Positions 32,521 to 42,381 of a stretch of 64,000 nucleotides of DNA are shown in pieces; within the stretch, counting starts at the first letter, position 1; every line of letters begins with the position of its first letter. This stretch comes from a virus: IMG/VR virus record IMGVR_UViG_3300042455_000321, positions 27,068 to 91,067 of that record; one strand, 5' to 3'. Made by a program: the position numbers and the translations under genes. The notes below the pieces were generated by a model. The model did not search any database, was not told the origin of the DNA, and worked only from the letters and a program-made list of their open reading frames with translations.

Positions 32521-33984
32521 TTAGTTGTCAAATAATTGCAAGTATTTAATACCTAAACCTGGTATATAAACTCTTATTTTTTGATTAGATGGAGTATTTG
32601 CTGGCGTACCATCAATTAATGCATCGTCAACATAAAATTCAGGGTCAGGATTATTTGCATTATGAACACCAATTGCCTTAGCTACACCTGGGTTATAACC
32701 ACCTAGTTTATATGTTCCATTAGTTTCATTAATATCAACACCATAGTTTGTACTACCTAATCTGTAAGCGTCATTAGATGTATTCATAATTAAACCAGCA
32801 CCTGCACTTTCGCTTAAAGTATAAACTTGATTTAATAAATCTATTTTTAAACCAAAATTATTTGTGTCATTGCCCATAAAGAAAGTCTCGTTTATGATGT
32901 CAATTTTTAATAATCTATGGTTAGTAGCACCACCTAATATACTAATACCAGTTGATGGAAATAAAGTTAATCCTCTATCGTATGTTGCATCTCCTAAGAA
33001 AATACCATTTGACGCAGAGTTAATACTTAAACCTCTTGGGAAAGAAGCATCACCTAAAAATATAATTTTAGTAGTATTGTTGTAACTCAATTGCATTTCA
33101 TTAGTACCAAATCTACCAATTGCAGATGAAGTTAATGTCATACCTGAAGAGTTAGACGTAAACCCTGCAAATAAAGAAGTTGCTGTATAGTCAAACTTAA
33201 CTGTTGAGCTTCCTAAATAACCAGTTGTATCTGCTAATATAAGACCTACATTTGTACTGTAATTACCTAATTTGTAAGTTGGCGCTACCGTATCAATACG
33301 AAGACCTTTAGTTGCAATTGCATCACCTAATGCATATACTGAGTTATTACCATCAATAGAAAGTTGTTTTCTTGTATCTAAATCTCCAACAAGATGAATG
33401 TTCCCATTAAGGTCTAATCTAATACCTTTGTTAGCTGCTCCTTTCTTAGTAGAAACCGTTTGAACTTTATCATCTACAGTAAATATAACATCGTTACCTA
33501 CAGAGTCAGTATCACCACATTGGAAATATGGACCAGAAGAAGTAGAGTTGTTTGCAACAAAGCTACCACCTACCATTTTAATTTCATTAGTAGTTTGTTG
33601 TAATAAACTTTGAATAAAGTTAGAACCATCACTATATGGAAAATATCCTGCAGCAATTGCAGTTAATACACCAAACTCTAATATGTTCCAATATCCATTG
33701 CTACCTGCTGGAAAGAAAATAGCTGATACTGGAGTTAAGTTCCAAAAGTAAAGACCATTATTAGCAACTGTAGCATCTTCTGTTACAATAGCTAATTGAG
33801 AGCTTTCATTGTTTAGAACACTTAATGTTCCTGTATTTTCAGTTACTTGTGCTCCATTTTGAGAGAACAAAAGTTTAACTTCATCTTGAATACCTTTCAA
33901 TGAGGTATCAGTCCATTCTACTTTACCAGAAGGAGTTTGTTTTGCGTTAGTAATTAAATTACTTAAAGTATCTAAAGTTGCCAT
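32521..33984 (-). CDS. Tail fibre/spike with tandem beta repeats
   Basis: 487 aa. Residues 1-100 are an anchor-type domain shared with the proteins at 33991 and 41624 (SLKGIQDEV, LYFWNLTP, FFPAGSNGYW; compare NGLKDIQDDI and NGLKMLQQSI). From about 190 to 450 there are tandem repeats of roughly 20 residues of the form GLxID...YxLGd (e.g. KGLRIDTVAPTYKLGN, GLKIDLLNQVYTLSE, GVDINETNGTYKLGG), expected to form a beta-helix or triple-stranded fibre. The C-terminus (DDALIDGTPANTPSNQ...YIPGLGIKYLQLF) looks like a fixed cap. Confidence 0.7.
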   Translation of the reverse strand: MATLDTLSNLITNAKQTPSGKVEWTDTSLKGIQDEVKLLFSQNGAQVTENTGTLSVLNNESSQLAIVTEDATVANNGLYFWNLTPVSAIFFPAGSNGYWNILEFGVLTAIAAGYFPYSDGSNFIQSLLQQTTNEIKMVGGSFVANNSTSSGPYFQCGDTDSVGNDVIFTVDDKVQTVSTKKGAANKGIRLDLNGNIHLVGDLDTRKQLSIDGNNSVYALGDAIATKGLRIDTVAPTYKLGNYSTNVGLILADTTGYLGSSTVKFDYTATSLFAGFTSNSSGMTLTSSAIGRFGTNEMQLSYNNTTKIIFLGDASFPRGLSINSASNGIFLGDATYDRGLTLFPSTGISILGGATNHRLLKIDIINETFFMGNDTNNFGLKIDLLNQVYTLSESAGAGLIMNTSNDAYRLGSTNYGVDINETNGTYKLGGYNPGVAKAIGVHNANNPDPEFYVDDALIDGTPANTPSNQKIRVYIPGLGIKYLQLFDN

Positions 33985-33990
33985 ATTTTA

Positions 33991-34422
33991 TTAAGGTGTT
34001 ACAGTTATAGTTTTTACAGAAGCATCTGGCTTTACATATTTCAATGAGCCACCTTGGTAAAACAAGACAACCCCATTTGATTTTGCAGCAGGAGTAGTTG
34101 TTACAGTTGGGATATAACCATTTGTAGCTTGTAGATACCAAAACCCACCATCGTTAGCAGCTACAATTAAATCGCCATTAGCTGGCCCTGTAGCTTGCCA
34201 AGTGTAAAGTCCAACACCCAAAACTAATGCGCTTTGAGAGTTGTTCTTGCCTTGTGCACTTAAAGCTATAGTAGTAGGTACTACAACCATACCACGAGCA
34301 CGAAGTTCTTCAGCAATGTCGTCTTGTATGTCTTTCAACCCATTAGTACCAGACCAAGACACCGTATTGCTAGGTGTCTGGTCGGCATTAAAGATTTTAT
34401 TAAGTAAAGTTAGAATTGTCAT
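33991..34422 (-). CDS. Short tail-fibre anchor protein
   Basis: 143 aa, essentially the shared N-terminal domain alone: QTPSNTVSWSGTNGLKDIQDDI, LRARGMVVVPTTIAL, VGLYTWQATGPANGDLIVAANDGGFWYL, then a short beta tail. It starts 20 bases after a phage promoter motif. Probably an adaptor or short fibre, and evidence that the domain is a module that can stand alone. Confidence 0.6.
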   Translation of the reverse strand: MTILTLLNKIFNADQTPSNTVSWSGTNGLKDIQDDIAEELRARGMVVVPTTIALSAQGKNNSQSALVLGVGLYTWQATGPANGDLIVAANDGGFWYLQATNGYIPTVTTTPAAKSNGVVLFYQGGSLKYVKPDASVKTITVTP

Positions 34423-34441
34423 TATTCCTATTATTTAGTAT

Positions 34442-34451
34442 ATAATACGTT
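34442..34451 (-). promoter_or_regulatory. Phage promoter motif, proximal of a pair
   Basis: Minus-strand AACGTATTATATACT, 20 bases before the ATG at 34422. Confidence 0.75.
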
Positions 34452-34463
34452 TATATTACCTAT

Positions 34464-34473
34464 ATAATACGCT
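34464..34473 (-). promoter_or_regulatory. Phage promoter motif variant, distal of a pair
   Basis: Minus-strand AGCGTATTATATAGG, 22 bases upstream of the proximal copy, with A to G at its second position. It lies in the gap after the gene ending at 34478. A tandem arrangement is unique in the window. Confidence 0.6.
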
Positions 34474-34477
34474 TTAC

Positions 34478-34807
34478 TTAGATAACTTCAGCTCCTGGAA
34501 CAAAGGTTAAATTTAATTGAACAGCAGCCCAATCAAGAATCCAAGCGTTGCTTCCGTCCCATTCTGGGTATTGGTCAGGACCTAAAGTTAAGTTACCTTG
34601 GGTTAAAGTTGCACCACCCATTGCAGGAGTTGGAGTAGGGTCAGTAGCTCCTTCAACTGGAGTGGTTACTGGTGCTGCTCCTAACAAGCTGTAATAGAAT
34701 GTTGCAGAGTTTTCTAAGTTGTCATTTACAGAGATTAAGTTTAATACTACTGCTTCGTCTGTTTGTCCGTTTGTCCAGATTGCTACTGGCTCGATTGCTT
34801 TTTGCAT
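34478..34807 (-). CDS. Small fibre-associated protein
   Basis: 109 aa, beta-rich with a proline/threonine linker (EGATDPTPTPAMGG). The start MQKAIEPVAIWTNGQTDEAVVLNL suggests a compact beta-sandwich. It follows the giant fibre gene by 23 bases; it may be a fibre chaperone or tip. Not recognised. Confidence 0.5.
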   Translation of the reverse strand: MQKAIEPVAIWTNGQTDEAVVLNLISVNDNLENSATFYYSLLGAAPVTTPVEGATDPTPTPAMGGATLTQGNLTLGPDQYPEWDGSNAWILDWAAVQLNLTFVPGAEVI

Positions 34808-34830
34808 TTTTATTTGATTTTAAGGGTTTA

Positions 34831-37800
34831 TTAATCTACTTGATTTACTGTTAATATAGCTGATGCTGCACTTGGTGGTGGAGAACCTGCTGGATAGTAT
34901 TCTATTGATACTCTTGTGTGGTCTGAAGTTGACCATACCAATTGATAAAAATCTCCTGGTGCTGCTTCTACAAAGTAATTCCAAGCTGCTATGATTGTAC
35001 CTGGTGTACCTCCGTGAGAGTTAGGTACTGATACAAAACCAGCTGTTGCAGGAATGTCATCAGAAGTAGTATTACCATTCTTTCTTAACCAAATTGTAAC
35101 ATCTTTTATTTGTCCGTCTGTATTTTGCAATTGTAAGCTGAATTGGATATTATAGAAACCACCATTGCTCATTAAGATATAAGTACGGTCTCCAAATGGG
35201 TCAGCTACTACACTTATTCCGTGACCACTAATATCTGGTGTCGTAAACTTAACCCCATAGCCTGTATTGCTAGAAGCAGCTGTTTGAGTTGTATCTTCTT
35301 GGAAAGCACCAAATGATTTAGTTGTAGGTGATGGTATTGCTTGGGTTGATAAAGTACCTGCGCTATCTGCTACCACCATTCTAGTTCCAGAACCAGCTAA
35401 TGTATTAGCTTGAACATTACCTGAAGCATATACCTTTAATAGATTATCATTACCATAGAAACCTAAACCTAAATAATTGCTAGAACTAAAATCAGATGAA
35501 TGATTGTATATAATTGTTGCACTATTGTTATTGGAATTAGCTTTTCCTAGTAAGTAAGCTAATGATGTACCAGAAGATAAATCGCTTTTTAATGCATTTA
35601 TAGCCCAAGAATAATAGTCAAAAAATGCAACACTATTAGCACCACTTGTAAATCTAACTGTTCCATTAACATCTAATTTGTACCCAGCGTCTGTTGATGT
35701 ACCTATTAGTACATTACCAGTTCCTGCTATTCTAACTTTTTCTACATCATAAGGAGCAAAAGTAAATGCACTTCCTCTAAATTGAAATATTTTATAAGCA
35801 CTTGTATCTCTATTAAATGCTAACTGATAAACATAATCTGCATCTGTATTTAATTCCCAAGAAGTAGATACTTCTTTAACTGTTAATCTACCTACAGCGC
35901 TTGCTGTTCCTATGCCTACATTGCCATTAGAGTTGATACGCATACGCTCAACTCCACCACCTGCATTAAATGTTATTTTACCTCCCCCATAATTTTGTGT
36001 TATAGAAAGGATTTCATTACCAGCATCTTGTTGAATTGACGCTTGACCACCAATGCCTAAATTAGTTACATATGTAGAAGGATAACTTACAGAAAATCTT
36101 TGATAATTAGAGGTAAATACTTCTAATTGTCCATTAGGACTTGTTGTACCAATTCCTACACCCCAAGATGAACCTTGAGTTATACTTAATTTATTAATAC
36201 CATAATTAGAATCATAAATGTGATAATTATAACTACCACCAAGCATACCAGAATACCAATATGTGTTAAAACCTTCTCTATAGTTAATAGCAGTCGCATA
36301 ACCACTTCCCCCTCTTTCTATAGTGTATACCGCTTGACCTGCACTATATAATCTAGCATCAGCACCATTAACATCTAATTTGTAACCAGCGTCTGTAGTG
36401 GTATTTATAAGTACATTTCCAGAATTTGCTACAGCAAATGGATACGTTCCTTGTGTTATATTATTAATTTGTAAAGTACCACCAGCTGAACTATATATTG
36501 CATATTTGTTTCCTGTAGATGTAGAATTTAAATATATAGAAGCTATATTACTATTTGCAATACTCAAAGTAGTTTCTGTTCCTGATACTGCATTAAATCC
36601 GCCTGAAGCACCTATACCTACATTACCACTCGTAGTTATACGCATTCTTTCTGTAGGAATAAAATTTGTATTTGGCGTTAAACCGCTGTCGGTATAAAAT
36701 CTCATTACACCTCCATCTAAATTAATATTAGTAGCAGTAGTTTTATCACTATACCAATATCCAGAATTATTGTAATAAGATTCACCAGCAATATACTTAG
36801 AACCACCTGCTTGGATAGAACCTATATATATACCACTTCCATCTGCATAATCTTTAAATTTAGCATTCCAAAAAGGAGAAGGAGTCATACCTATAGTTAA
36901 AGAACCACTAATTGTACCTTGACCATTTACTTGTAATTTTTCTCCAGAATCTGTAGTAGTACCTATAAGTATATTACCAGTAGGTGTTATACGCATTCTT
37001 TCAGATATTGAACCATATGACGTATAAAACTTAAGATTAGCTACATTTATTCCAATGCCTTGTCCGTCTGATTCTAAACCTGCCCAAGCATTAGCATATG
37101 CACCATCTGTAGTTCCAAATCTTAATGAACCCCAAGTTCCAGCATTTGTTGTGCTTCTTATAGAAATATCACCATCTGTTATTTGTAACTTTTCAAATGG
37201 ATTTGAAGTTCCTATACCAACATTCCCTCCAGATGGATTTAATGAAAGAGGGAAAGCAGCATTATTATCATATTTTAAAGATTGCAACCAAGTTCCATAG
37301 GGACCTGATGCATATTGTCCTATAGCTAAACCTATATCAGAACCCCAAAAATAAGCAGCTGCATTAGCTCTAGTTATAGTATCTGATTGTAATCCTCTAT
37401 ATACATCTAATTTTGCTGTAGGGCTTGTTGTACCTATACCTACGTTTCCACCTGATGTAACTATAAAACGAGGAGTAAATGACGAATCAAATACTTTAAA
37501 TCCACTATCGTCTGCACCAATATACATATAACCTGCACTTGTAGCAGTTCTTTCTAATTTTAATTGAGCAGAACCACTTTGTACAGCTATTGTACTATAA
37601 TCCAAACCTGTTGCTGAAATTTTTCCTGCAACATTTATAAGATTACTGCCTTCAGATATAATACTACTACCGATAGTAGTAGAACCAGTAAACTTAGGGA
37701 TATAATTAGTAGTACCACTACCTGTTATACCATATGAAGATATACTATTAGAAGTAATAACTTGAGCTGCATATCTTTGTACTTGTACCGTATCAAAAGA

Positions 37801-40401
37801 GTTTACCAATGATACTTGCCAGCCAGTAGCAAAGTCTTTTGTGTAATTAAACCCAACTTGGATATCTGTAACTCCTATTTGAGGATAATACCAAGTATCA
37901 GTTGTTTCTCCAATCCATACACAATTAGACGAACCATCATTACCCCATCTTACTCTTAATTGATTTCCTGCATCAGTAAGGTTAGTAGCAAATACATTGT
38001 ACCAATCTCCTCCACTATAATTGTAACCACCTATCTGTAATTCATAAGATAACCCTGTATAGTATTGATATATTTTAACTGTAAAATACATCATTGTAGA
38101 GCTATTATATGTAGCGACTGGAAGCTTAATTTTAATAGCACCAGTAGTATTACCGTAACTTGTATATGCTCCACCTTCTGGGCTAGTGATTCTTGTATTG
38201 CTTGAATCTATATAGCTATTAGATTGAGTTAATCCATTAACATTTAATTTAGTTCCATTATCTACTGTTGTATTAATTAATATGTTACCAGAACCTCCAT
38301 TAATGGTCATAAAATTTAATGAACCATATCCTGTATTATTGAATATAAATCCATAAGCATTGTAATATTGATAGCCACCATTTGCATATGTTCTTGTTTG
38401 CCAAGAACCAATAGTTGAAGTATTATGACCAAAATATAAATAGTTGCTATATGTAATACCTGCACTTCCATTAATGTCTAACGAAGTAGTTGGATTGTTT
38501 GTTCCTATACCTACATTGCCAGCAGCGTCAATACGCATACGCTCAGTATTAGCAGTTCCTAACGCAATAGTATTATTAGTAGGTCTAAATATAAACGCAT
38601 CAGCAGTAGGTGCAGATTGATTAGAACGGAATATGTGCAAATCTGAACGACTTGCTCCTGCTACATCAAGAAGATATGCAGGGCTTGACGTACCTATACC
38701 TACATTAGTTCCATTATCATATAACAAACTATTAGTCAAACTAGAACTACTTGACCATTTAGATACATAGTTAGTAGTACCAGAACCTGTAACTGTACCA
38801 GTAGGTATAGATTGAGTAGATAATGTACCTGAACCATCTGCTACTACCATACGAGTACCAGAACCAGATAAAGAATTTAATGTAGTTGTAGGTATAACAT
38901 AATATGATGAGTCTGTTAAACGAGCATACTCATTACCTATAGTACCATTTGAGTCAGTTAAATAAAAACTTAATATACCTCTTGTAGATGAGTTTGCACC
39001 CCAAGCTCCTACCTGTGTAACGCTTGAACCTTGATATGCAAATTGACCACCTGTTTGATTTGTAGTTACAGCACTTGTTGTAATTACTGCGCCATTAAAT
39101 CTACCATTACCATTAACGTCTAGTTTAAAACCTGCATCTGTAGTAGTGCCAATTAGTACATTACCATTCCCTCTAATAACCATATTAACAGGAGTGCCAT
39201 ACATACCAGTAAAATACAAATCTGTTGTTGAACCAGATGATAAAGCTTGTGCAGTTTGAAAATATGTAATACCTCCAAAAGGCAATAATCTTATTATAGA
39301 TGAATTATCTCTAATAAATAATGAAGGATTAGAAGGCTGATATATATCTAAATTTCCTTGAGGATTTGTTGTGCCTATACCTACATTACCACCTAATGGA
39401 TTTAATAATAAATTATAATAAGTTGTATTAGATATGTTTCTTGATTGGATATATCCTAAATATGTACTGTCTACACCTATATCAAGTATGCCATCACCAC
39501 CTGATAAGTTAGAAAGAACAACAGCTCCTGATGGAGTAGTAGAACTATAACTTTGAGATGATTTATCTACTTGTAATTTAGATACAGGATTTGTTGTTCC
39601 TATACCTATATTAGCAGCAGAAGTAATACGCATAGCTTCAGTTCCTGATGTCAATGTTTCATCAGATACATTAACTTTGAATACTAAAAACCCACCTGGA
39701 AATGTGTTACCTGCTAATATATAATTTATGTTATTATTACCAAATTGTAATATACCATTAGCTGAAGCGTCAGACCTTAATGAAGTATAATACGAACCAG
39801 GATATGCACTACTTGCAACATACATACTATTAAAAACCCTACCGCTACCAATAACATCTAATTTATATCCAGCATCTGTAGAAGAACCAATAAGTAAATT
39901 ACCAGCAGCTGAAAGTCTCATTCTTTCTAAGCTAAATGTAGTAAATACAGTACTTGAAGAATTAACATTGTTAATTAATAACTCATTTGATATATATCCA
40001 ATATAACCCAATCTAGTTCCAGATTGTGTAAAGTCTATAATGTTAGTATTACTATCTGTTCTTTCTATTGTTAACCAAGCACTTGTTCCTGTTCCTGATA
40101 TGTGTAATTTAGAAACTGGAATTGTTGTCCCTATACCTACATTGCCAGAGCTTGTAAGTCGCATTTTTTCAGCGCCACCTGCTTGGAAAAGCAAATCAGA
40201 GCCAGAACTAAACAGACCCATTGCATAACCACCATTACCATTAAAGAATATACCGTGGTTTTGTCCAACATACATATCTGTTGAAAAGTATGAAGTACCA
40301 ATAACGTCTAATCTATTAGTAGGGGTAGTTGTTCCTACCCCTAAGTTACCAGTAAAGTTGGCATCAATGCCTAATATTGTACTTAAAAATTTATATGACA
40401 T
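34831..40401 (-). CDS. Giant repetitive tail fibre (1856 aa) with jelly-roll-like tip
   Basis: About 17 copies of a motif GN(V/I/L)xIGTTxPxxKLDV spaced roughly 50-150 residues apart (e.g. GNVGIGTTTPTNRLDV-type, GNVLIGTTTDAGYKLDV), with intervening serine/glycine/tyrosine-rich beta segments. Repeats with SGTRMVVADGSGTLSTQ occur near the middle and end. The last 150 residues (FYNIQFSLQLQNTD ... IWLRKNG ... AAWNYFVEAAPGDFYQLVWS) resemble the C1q/TNF-like jelly-roll tips of phage receptor-binding proteins. It begins MSYKFL, like the neighbouring fibre at 40407. It is probably the main host-recognition fibre; such repeats allow length change by recombination. Confidence 0.8.
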   Translation of the reverse strand: MSYKFLSTILGIDANFTGNLGVGTTTPTNRLDVIGTSYFSTDMYVGQNHGIFFNGNGGYAMGLFSSGSDLLFQAGGAEKMRLTSSGNVGIGTTIPVSKLHISGTGTSAWLTIERTDSNTNIIDFTQSGTRLGYIGYISNELLINNVNSSSTVFTTFSLERMRLSAAGNLLIGSSTDAGYKLDVIGSGRVFNSMYVASSAYPGSYYTSLRSDASANGILQFGNNNINYILAGNTFPGGFLVFKVNVSDETLTSGTEAMRITSAANIGIGTTNPVSKLQVDKSSQSYSSTTPSGAVVLSNLSGGDGILDIGVDSTYLGYIQSRNISNTTYYNLLLNPLGGNVGIGTTNPQGNLDIYQPSNPSLFIRDNSSIIRLLPFGGITYFQTAQALSSGSTTDLYFTGMYGTPVNMVIRGNGNVLIGTTTDAGFKLDVNGNGRFNGAVITTSAVTTNQTGGQFAYQGSSVTQVGAWGANSSTRGILSFYLTDSNGTIGNEYARLTDSSYYVIPTTTLNSLSGSGTRMVVADGSGTLSTQSIPTGTVTGSGTTNYVSKWSSSSSLTNSLLYDNGTNVGIGTSSPAYLLDVAGASRSDLHIFRSNQSAPTADAFIFRPTNNTIALGTANTERMRIDAAGNVGIGTNNPTTSLDINGSAGITYSNYLYFGHNTSTIGSWQTRTYANGGYQYYNAYGFIFNNTGYGSLNFMTINGGSGNILINTTVDNGTKLNVNGLTQSNSYIDSSNTRITSPEGGAYTSYGNTTGAIKIKLPVATYNSSTMMYFTVKIYQYYTGLSYELQIGGYNYSGGDWYNVFATNLTDAGNQLRVRWGNDGSSNCVWIGETTDTWYYPQIGVTDIQVGFNYTKDFATGWQVSLVNSFDTVQVQRYAAQVITSNSISSYGITGSGTTNYIPKFTGSTTIGSSIISEGSNLINVAGKISATGLDYSTIAVQSGSAQLKLERTATSAGYMYIGADDSGFKVFDSSFTPRFIVTSGGNVGIGTTSPTAKLDVYRGLQSDTITRANAAAYFWGSDIGLAIGQYASGPYGTWLQSLKYDNNAAFPLSLNPSGGNVGIGTSNPFEKLQITDGDISIRSTTNAGTWGSLRFGTTDGAYANAWAGLESDGQGIGINVANLKFYTSYGSISERMRITPTGNILIGTTTDSGEKLQVNGQGTISGSLTIGMTPSPFWNAKFKDYADGSGIYIGSIQAGGSKYIAGESYYNNSGYWYSDKTTATNINLDGGVMRFYTDSGLTPNTNFIPTERMRITTSGNVGIGASGGFNAVSGTETTLSIANSNIASIYLNSTSTGNKYAIYSSAGGTLQINNITQGTYPFAVANSGNVLINTTTDAGYKLDVNGADARLYSAGQAVYTIERGGSGYATAINYREGFNTYWYSGMLGGSYNYHIYDSNYGINKLSITQGSSWGVGIGTTSPNGQLEVFTSNYQRFSVSYPSTYVTNLGIGGQASIQQDAGNEILSITQNYGGGKITFNAGGGVERMRINSNGNVGIGTASAVGRLTVKEVSTSWELNTDADYVYQLAFNRDTSAYKIFQFRGSAFTFAPYDVEKVRIAGTGNVLIGTSTDAGYKLDVNGTVRFTSGANSVAFFDYYSWAINALKSDLSSGTSLAYLLGKANSNNNSATIIYNHSSDFSSSNYLGLGFYGNDNLLKVYASGNVQANTLAGSGTRMVVADSAGTLSTQAIPSPTTKSFGAFQEDTTQTAASSNTGYGVKFTTPDISGHGISVVADPFGDRTYILMSNGGFYNIQFSLQLQNTDGQIKDVTIWLRKNGNTTSDDIPATAGFVSVPNSHGGTPGTIIAAWNYFVEAAPGDFYQLVWSTSDHTRVSIEYYPAGSPPPSAASAILTVNQVD

Positions 40402-40406
40402 TAAGT

Positions 40407-41618
40407 TTATTTTTGTATTACTACTAAATATTGATTAGTTGATGGAGCTACACTAAAGCTTACAGATATTTGATTTGCATTTACAATAGCTAAATCTGTC
40501 ATAACCTGTGCGCCTGAAGCGTAATCATATAACTGAATCAATACTCGAGCTGAGTTTAAGTTGTGGGTAACGGTAAAAGTTGTATTTGTACCATCACCTA
40601 CTAAAGCATAGAAAGCTCCAACTGTAGCAGCAACATAAGTAGCTAACTTTAAAGGAGTAACTATTCTTGTATCATCTAGCCCAGTATTAGTTTCTGCTTG
40701 GGTAGCAATTTCTGCAAGACCTTGACTTGTCTCTGTAGCAACTACAGAAGCTAAACCTTGAGGAGTTACAGCAGCAGTACTTAATGTTTGACCTTGAGTC
40801 TCAACACCAGTAGCATAACGAGTAATACCTACAATAGTAGTAGTAGCTTGTTGTTGGTTAGTTTCTAAGAATATCCATTCGCTAGAGTTAGTAGTAGATG
40901 CGTTATCTTGGTTTGCAATAATAACATCACCAACTGCTAACGTAACAGAAGGAGAAACACCACTTGGTGTACCAGCTACAGTTACATACCAATAGTCACC
41001 TTTCTTAGTACCACCAGCACCAACAGGTAAGGTAGCATTTGTTGCATCATATCCACCTTCTAAGTTACCTAAGCTACCTACAGTTGTATCAACATAGTTT
41101 TTAACTGCAAGAGTAGTAGGAATATTAGTATTTAAAGGATTGGTAAAGTCAGTAACTACAGATACATTTGAAGGAGTACCAGTAGAACCAGATAAGTTAC
41201 CAATTACCGTTAAAGTAGGAACATCTTGTATCTTAGCAAATGTAACATTCTTATCTAAGATTTTAATAGTAGTTACAGCATCTGTATTCAACTTAGCAGT
41301 AGTAACCCCTAAGTCTTTAATGCGTACGTTATTACTACCATCTACTTCAATAGTAGTATTATCTGGGTTAAAGTTTAAAGTAACAGCACCAGATGTACCA
41401 CCACCAGAAAGACCAGTACCAGCATTTACTGCGGTAATGTCGCCTGATGCGATATCAATCCAAGTAGAACCGTTGTACATAAACAACAAGTTACTTGAAG
41501 TGTTATAATACAACTGGCCACTTACAGGGCTTAAAGGTGGCGTTGATTGTTTTTCAATTACTACATTGAGTAATTGGTTCTGTGTCAAATCGACGTTGGT
41601 GAGAAATTTGTATGACAT
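40407..41618 (-). CDS. Tail fibre protein
   Basis: 403 aa. N-terminus MSYKFLTNVDLTQNQLLN as in the giant fibre. Middle has GQLYYNTSSNLLFMYNGSTW (a fibre-shaft module common in phages) and GGYDATNATLPVG. Residues 280-340 (VGITRYATGVETQGQ, TPQGLASVV, TPLKLATYV) are typical phage side-fibre repeats. The C-terminal domain (FTVTHNLNSARVLIQLYD ... VIQK) is shared with the protein at 41624 (WTITHNLNSFPSVTTVD). Confidence 0.75.
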   Translation of the reverse strand: MSYKFLTNVDLTQNQLLNVVIEKQSTPPLSPVSGQLYYNTSSNLLFMYNGSTWIDIASGDITAVNAGTGLSGGGTSGAVTLNFNPDNTTIEVDGSNNVRIKDLGVTTAKLNTDAVTTIKILDKNVTFAKIQDVPTLTVIGNLSGSTGTPSNVSVVTDFTNPLNTNIPTTLAVKNYVDTTVGSLGNLEGGYDATNATLPVGAGGTKKGDYWYVTVAGTPSGVSPSVTLAVGDVIIANQDNASTTNSSEWIFLETNQQQATTTIVGITRYATGVETQGQTLSTAAVTPQGLASVVATETSQGLAEIATQAETNTGLDDTRIVTPLKLATYVAATVGAFYALVGDGTNTTFTVTHNLNSARVLIQLYDYASGAQVMTDLAIVNANQISVSFSVAPSTNQYLVVIQK

Positions 41619-41623
41619 AATTT

Positions 41624-42379
41624 TTAGTTTAAATATGCTTTGCCATCTACTGGCGCGCTAAAGTTTACAATTAATTGGTTTACGTTTGTATATGATAAAT
41701 CTCCTACTATCTGTACGTTTGAAATATCAACTGTAGTAACAGAAGGAAAAGAGTTTAAGTTATGAGTTATAGTCCAAGTAGAACTAGGAGTTGTTTGAGT
41801 GTAAATGTAAGTTGGGTTATTAACTGGGTGGGATTGTACCCATTCCCTTGTAGCTAATGTACCACTCTCATTTGGTATTCTTATGTTTCTACCAGATGTA
41901 GCTGTCTCAGCATACACATTAATAGAATAAGTACCAGTATCAAAAACAATAGAACCAGAGTTCTCAACAGTAAACAACTCAGACATTACCTCGTCGTTTG
42001 CTATTAGCTTTGCTGCTATAATATCATTTGTAGTACTATTACCATTATTGGTTACTTGTTGTAAGTTACCTACATTTGACATAGACTCCGATGTCCATAC
42101 ACCACCATCTGCCGCAGGAAATATAGTAGTTCCATTTGGTGTCCCAGTAGCGTTCCATCTAAAAAACCCACCACCTATAACATAACATACAGGAGTATTG
42201 TTAAATGTTTGTGATTGTAATACTGTAGTATTAGGAACAGTAACAATCCCTCTCTCACGAAGAGTAGAGATGATTGACTGTTGTAGCATTTTTAACCCAT
42301 TTGCACCTATCCAACTGACAAGTCCTCTTGGGTTATTATCTGCTTGGTCAACTATAGCATTTAATTGGTTTATATTCAT
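41624..42379 (-). CDS. Tail fibre protein with shared anchor and tip domains
   Basis: 251 aa. N-terminal anchor domain as at 32521 and 33991 (NPRGLVSWIGANGLKMLQ, LRERGIVTVPNTTVL, GGGFFRWNATGTPNG), middle ENSGSIVFDTGTYSINVYA, and a C-terminal THNLNS domain as in the fibre at 40407. It thus combines modules of both neighbours. It lies directly after the neck proteins, so it may attach fibres to the tail. Confidence 0.65.
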   Translation of the reverse strand: MNINQLNAIVDQADNNPRGLVSWIGANGLKMLQQSIISTLRERGIVTVPNTTVLQSQTFNNTPVCYVIGGGFFRWNATGTPNGTTIFPAADGGVWTSESMSNVGNLQQVTNNGNSTTNDIIAAKLIANDEVMSELFTVENSGSIVFDTGTYSINVYAETATSGRNIRIPNESGTLATREWVQSHPVNNPTYIYTQTTPSSTWTITHNLNSFPSVTTVDISNVQIVGDLSYTNVNQLIVNFSAPVDGKAYLN

Positions 42380-42381
42380 AT

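Noticed and set aside
34831-40401. Repeated DNA that could suggest a CRISPR array or satellite
   Set aside because: Repeats are long, degenerate and in frame in one 1856-aa coding region; spacers are not unique short units.
34831-41618. Diversity-generating retroelement acting on the fibres
   Set aside because: No reverse transcriptase or template repeat is visible in the window.
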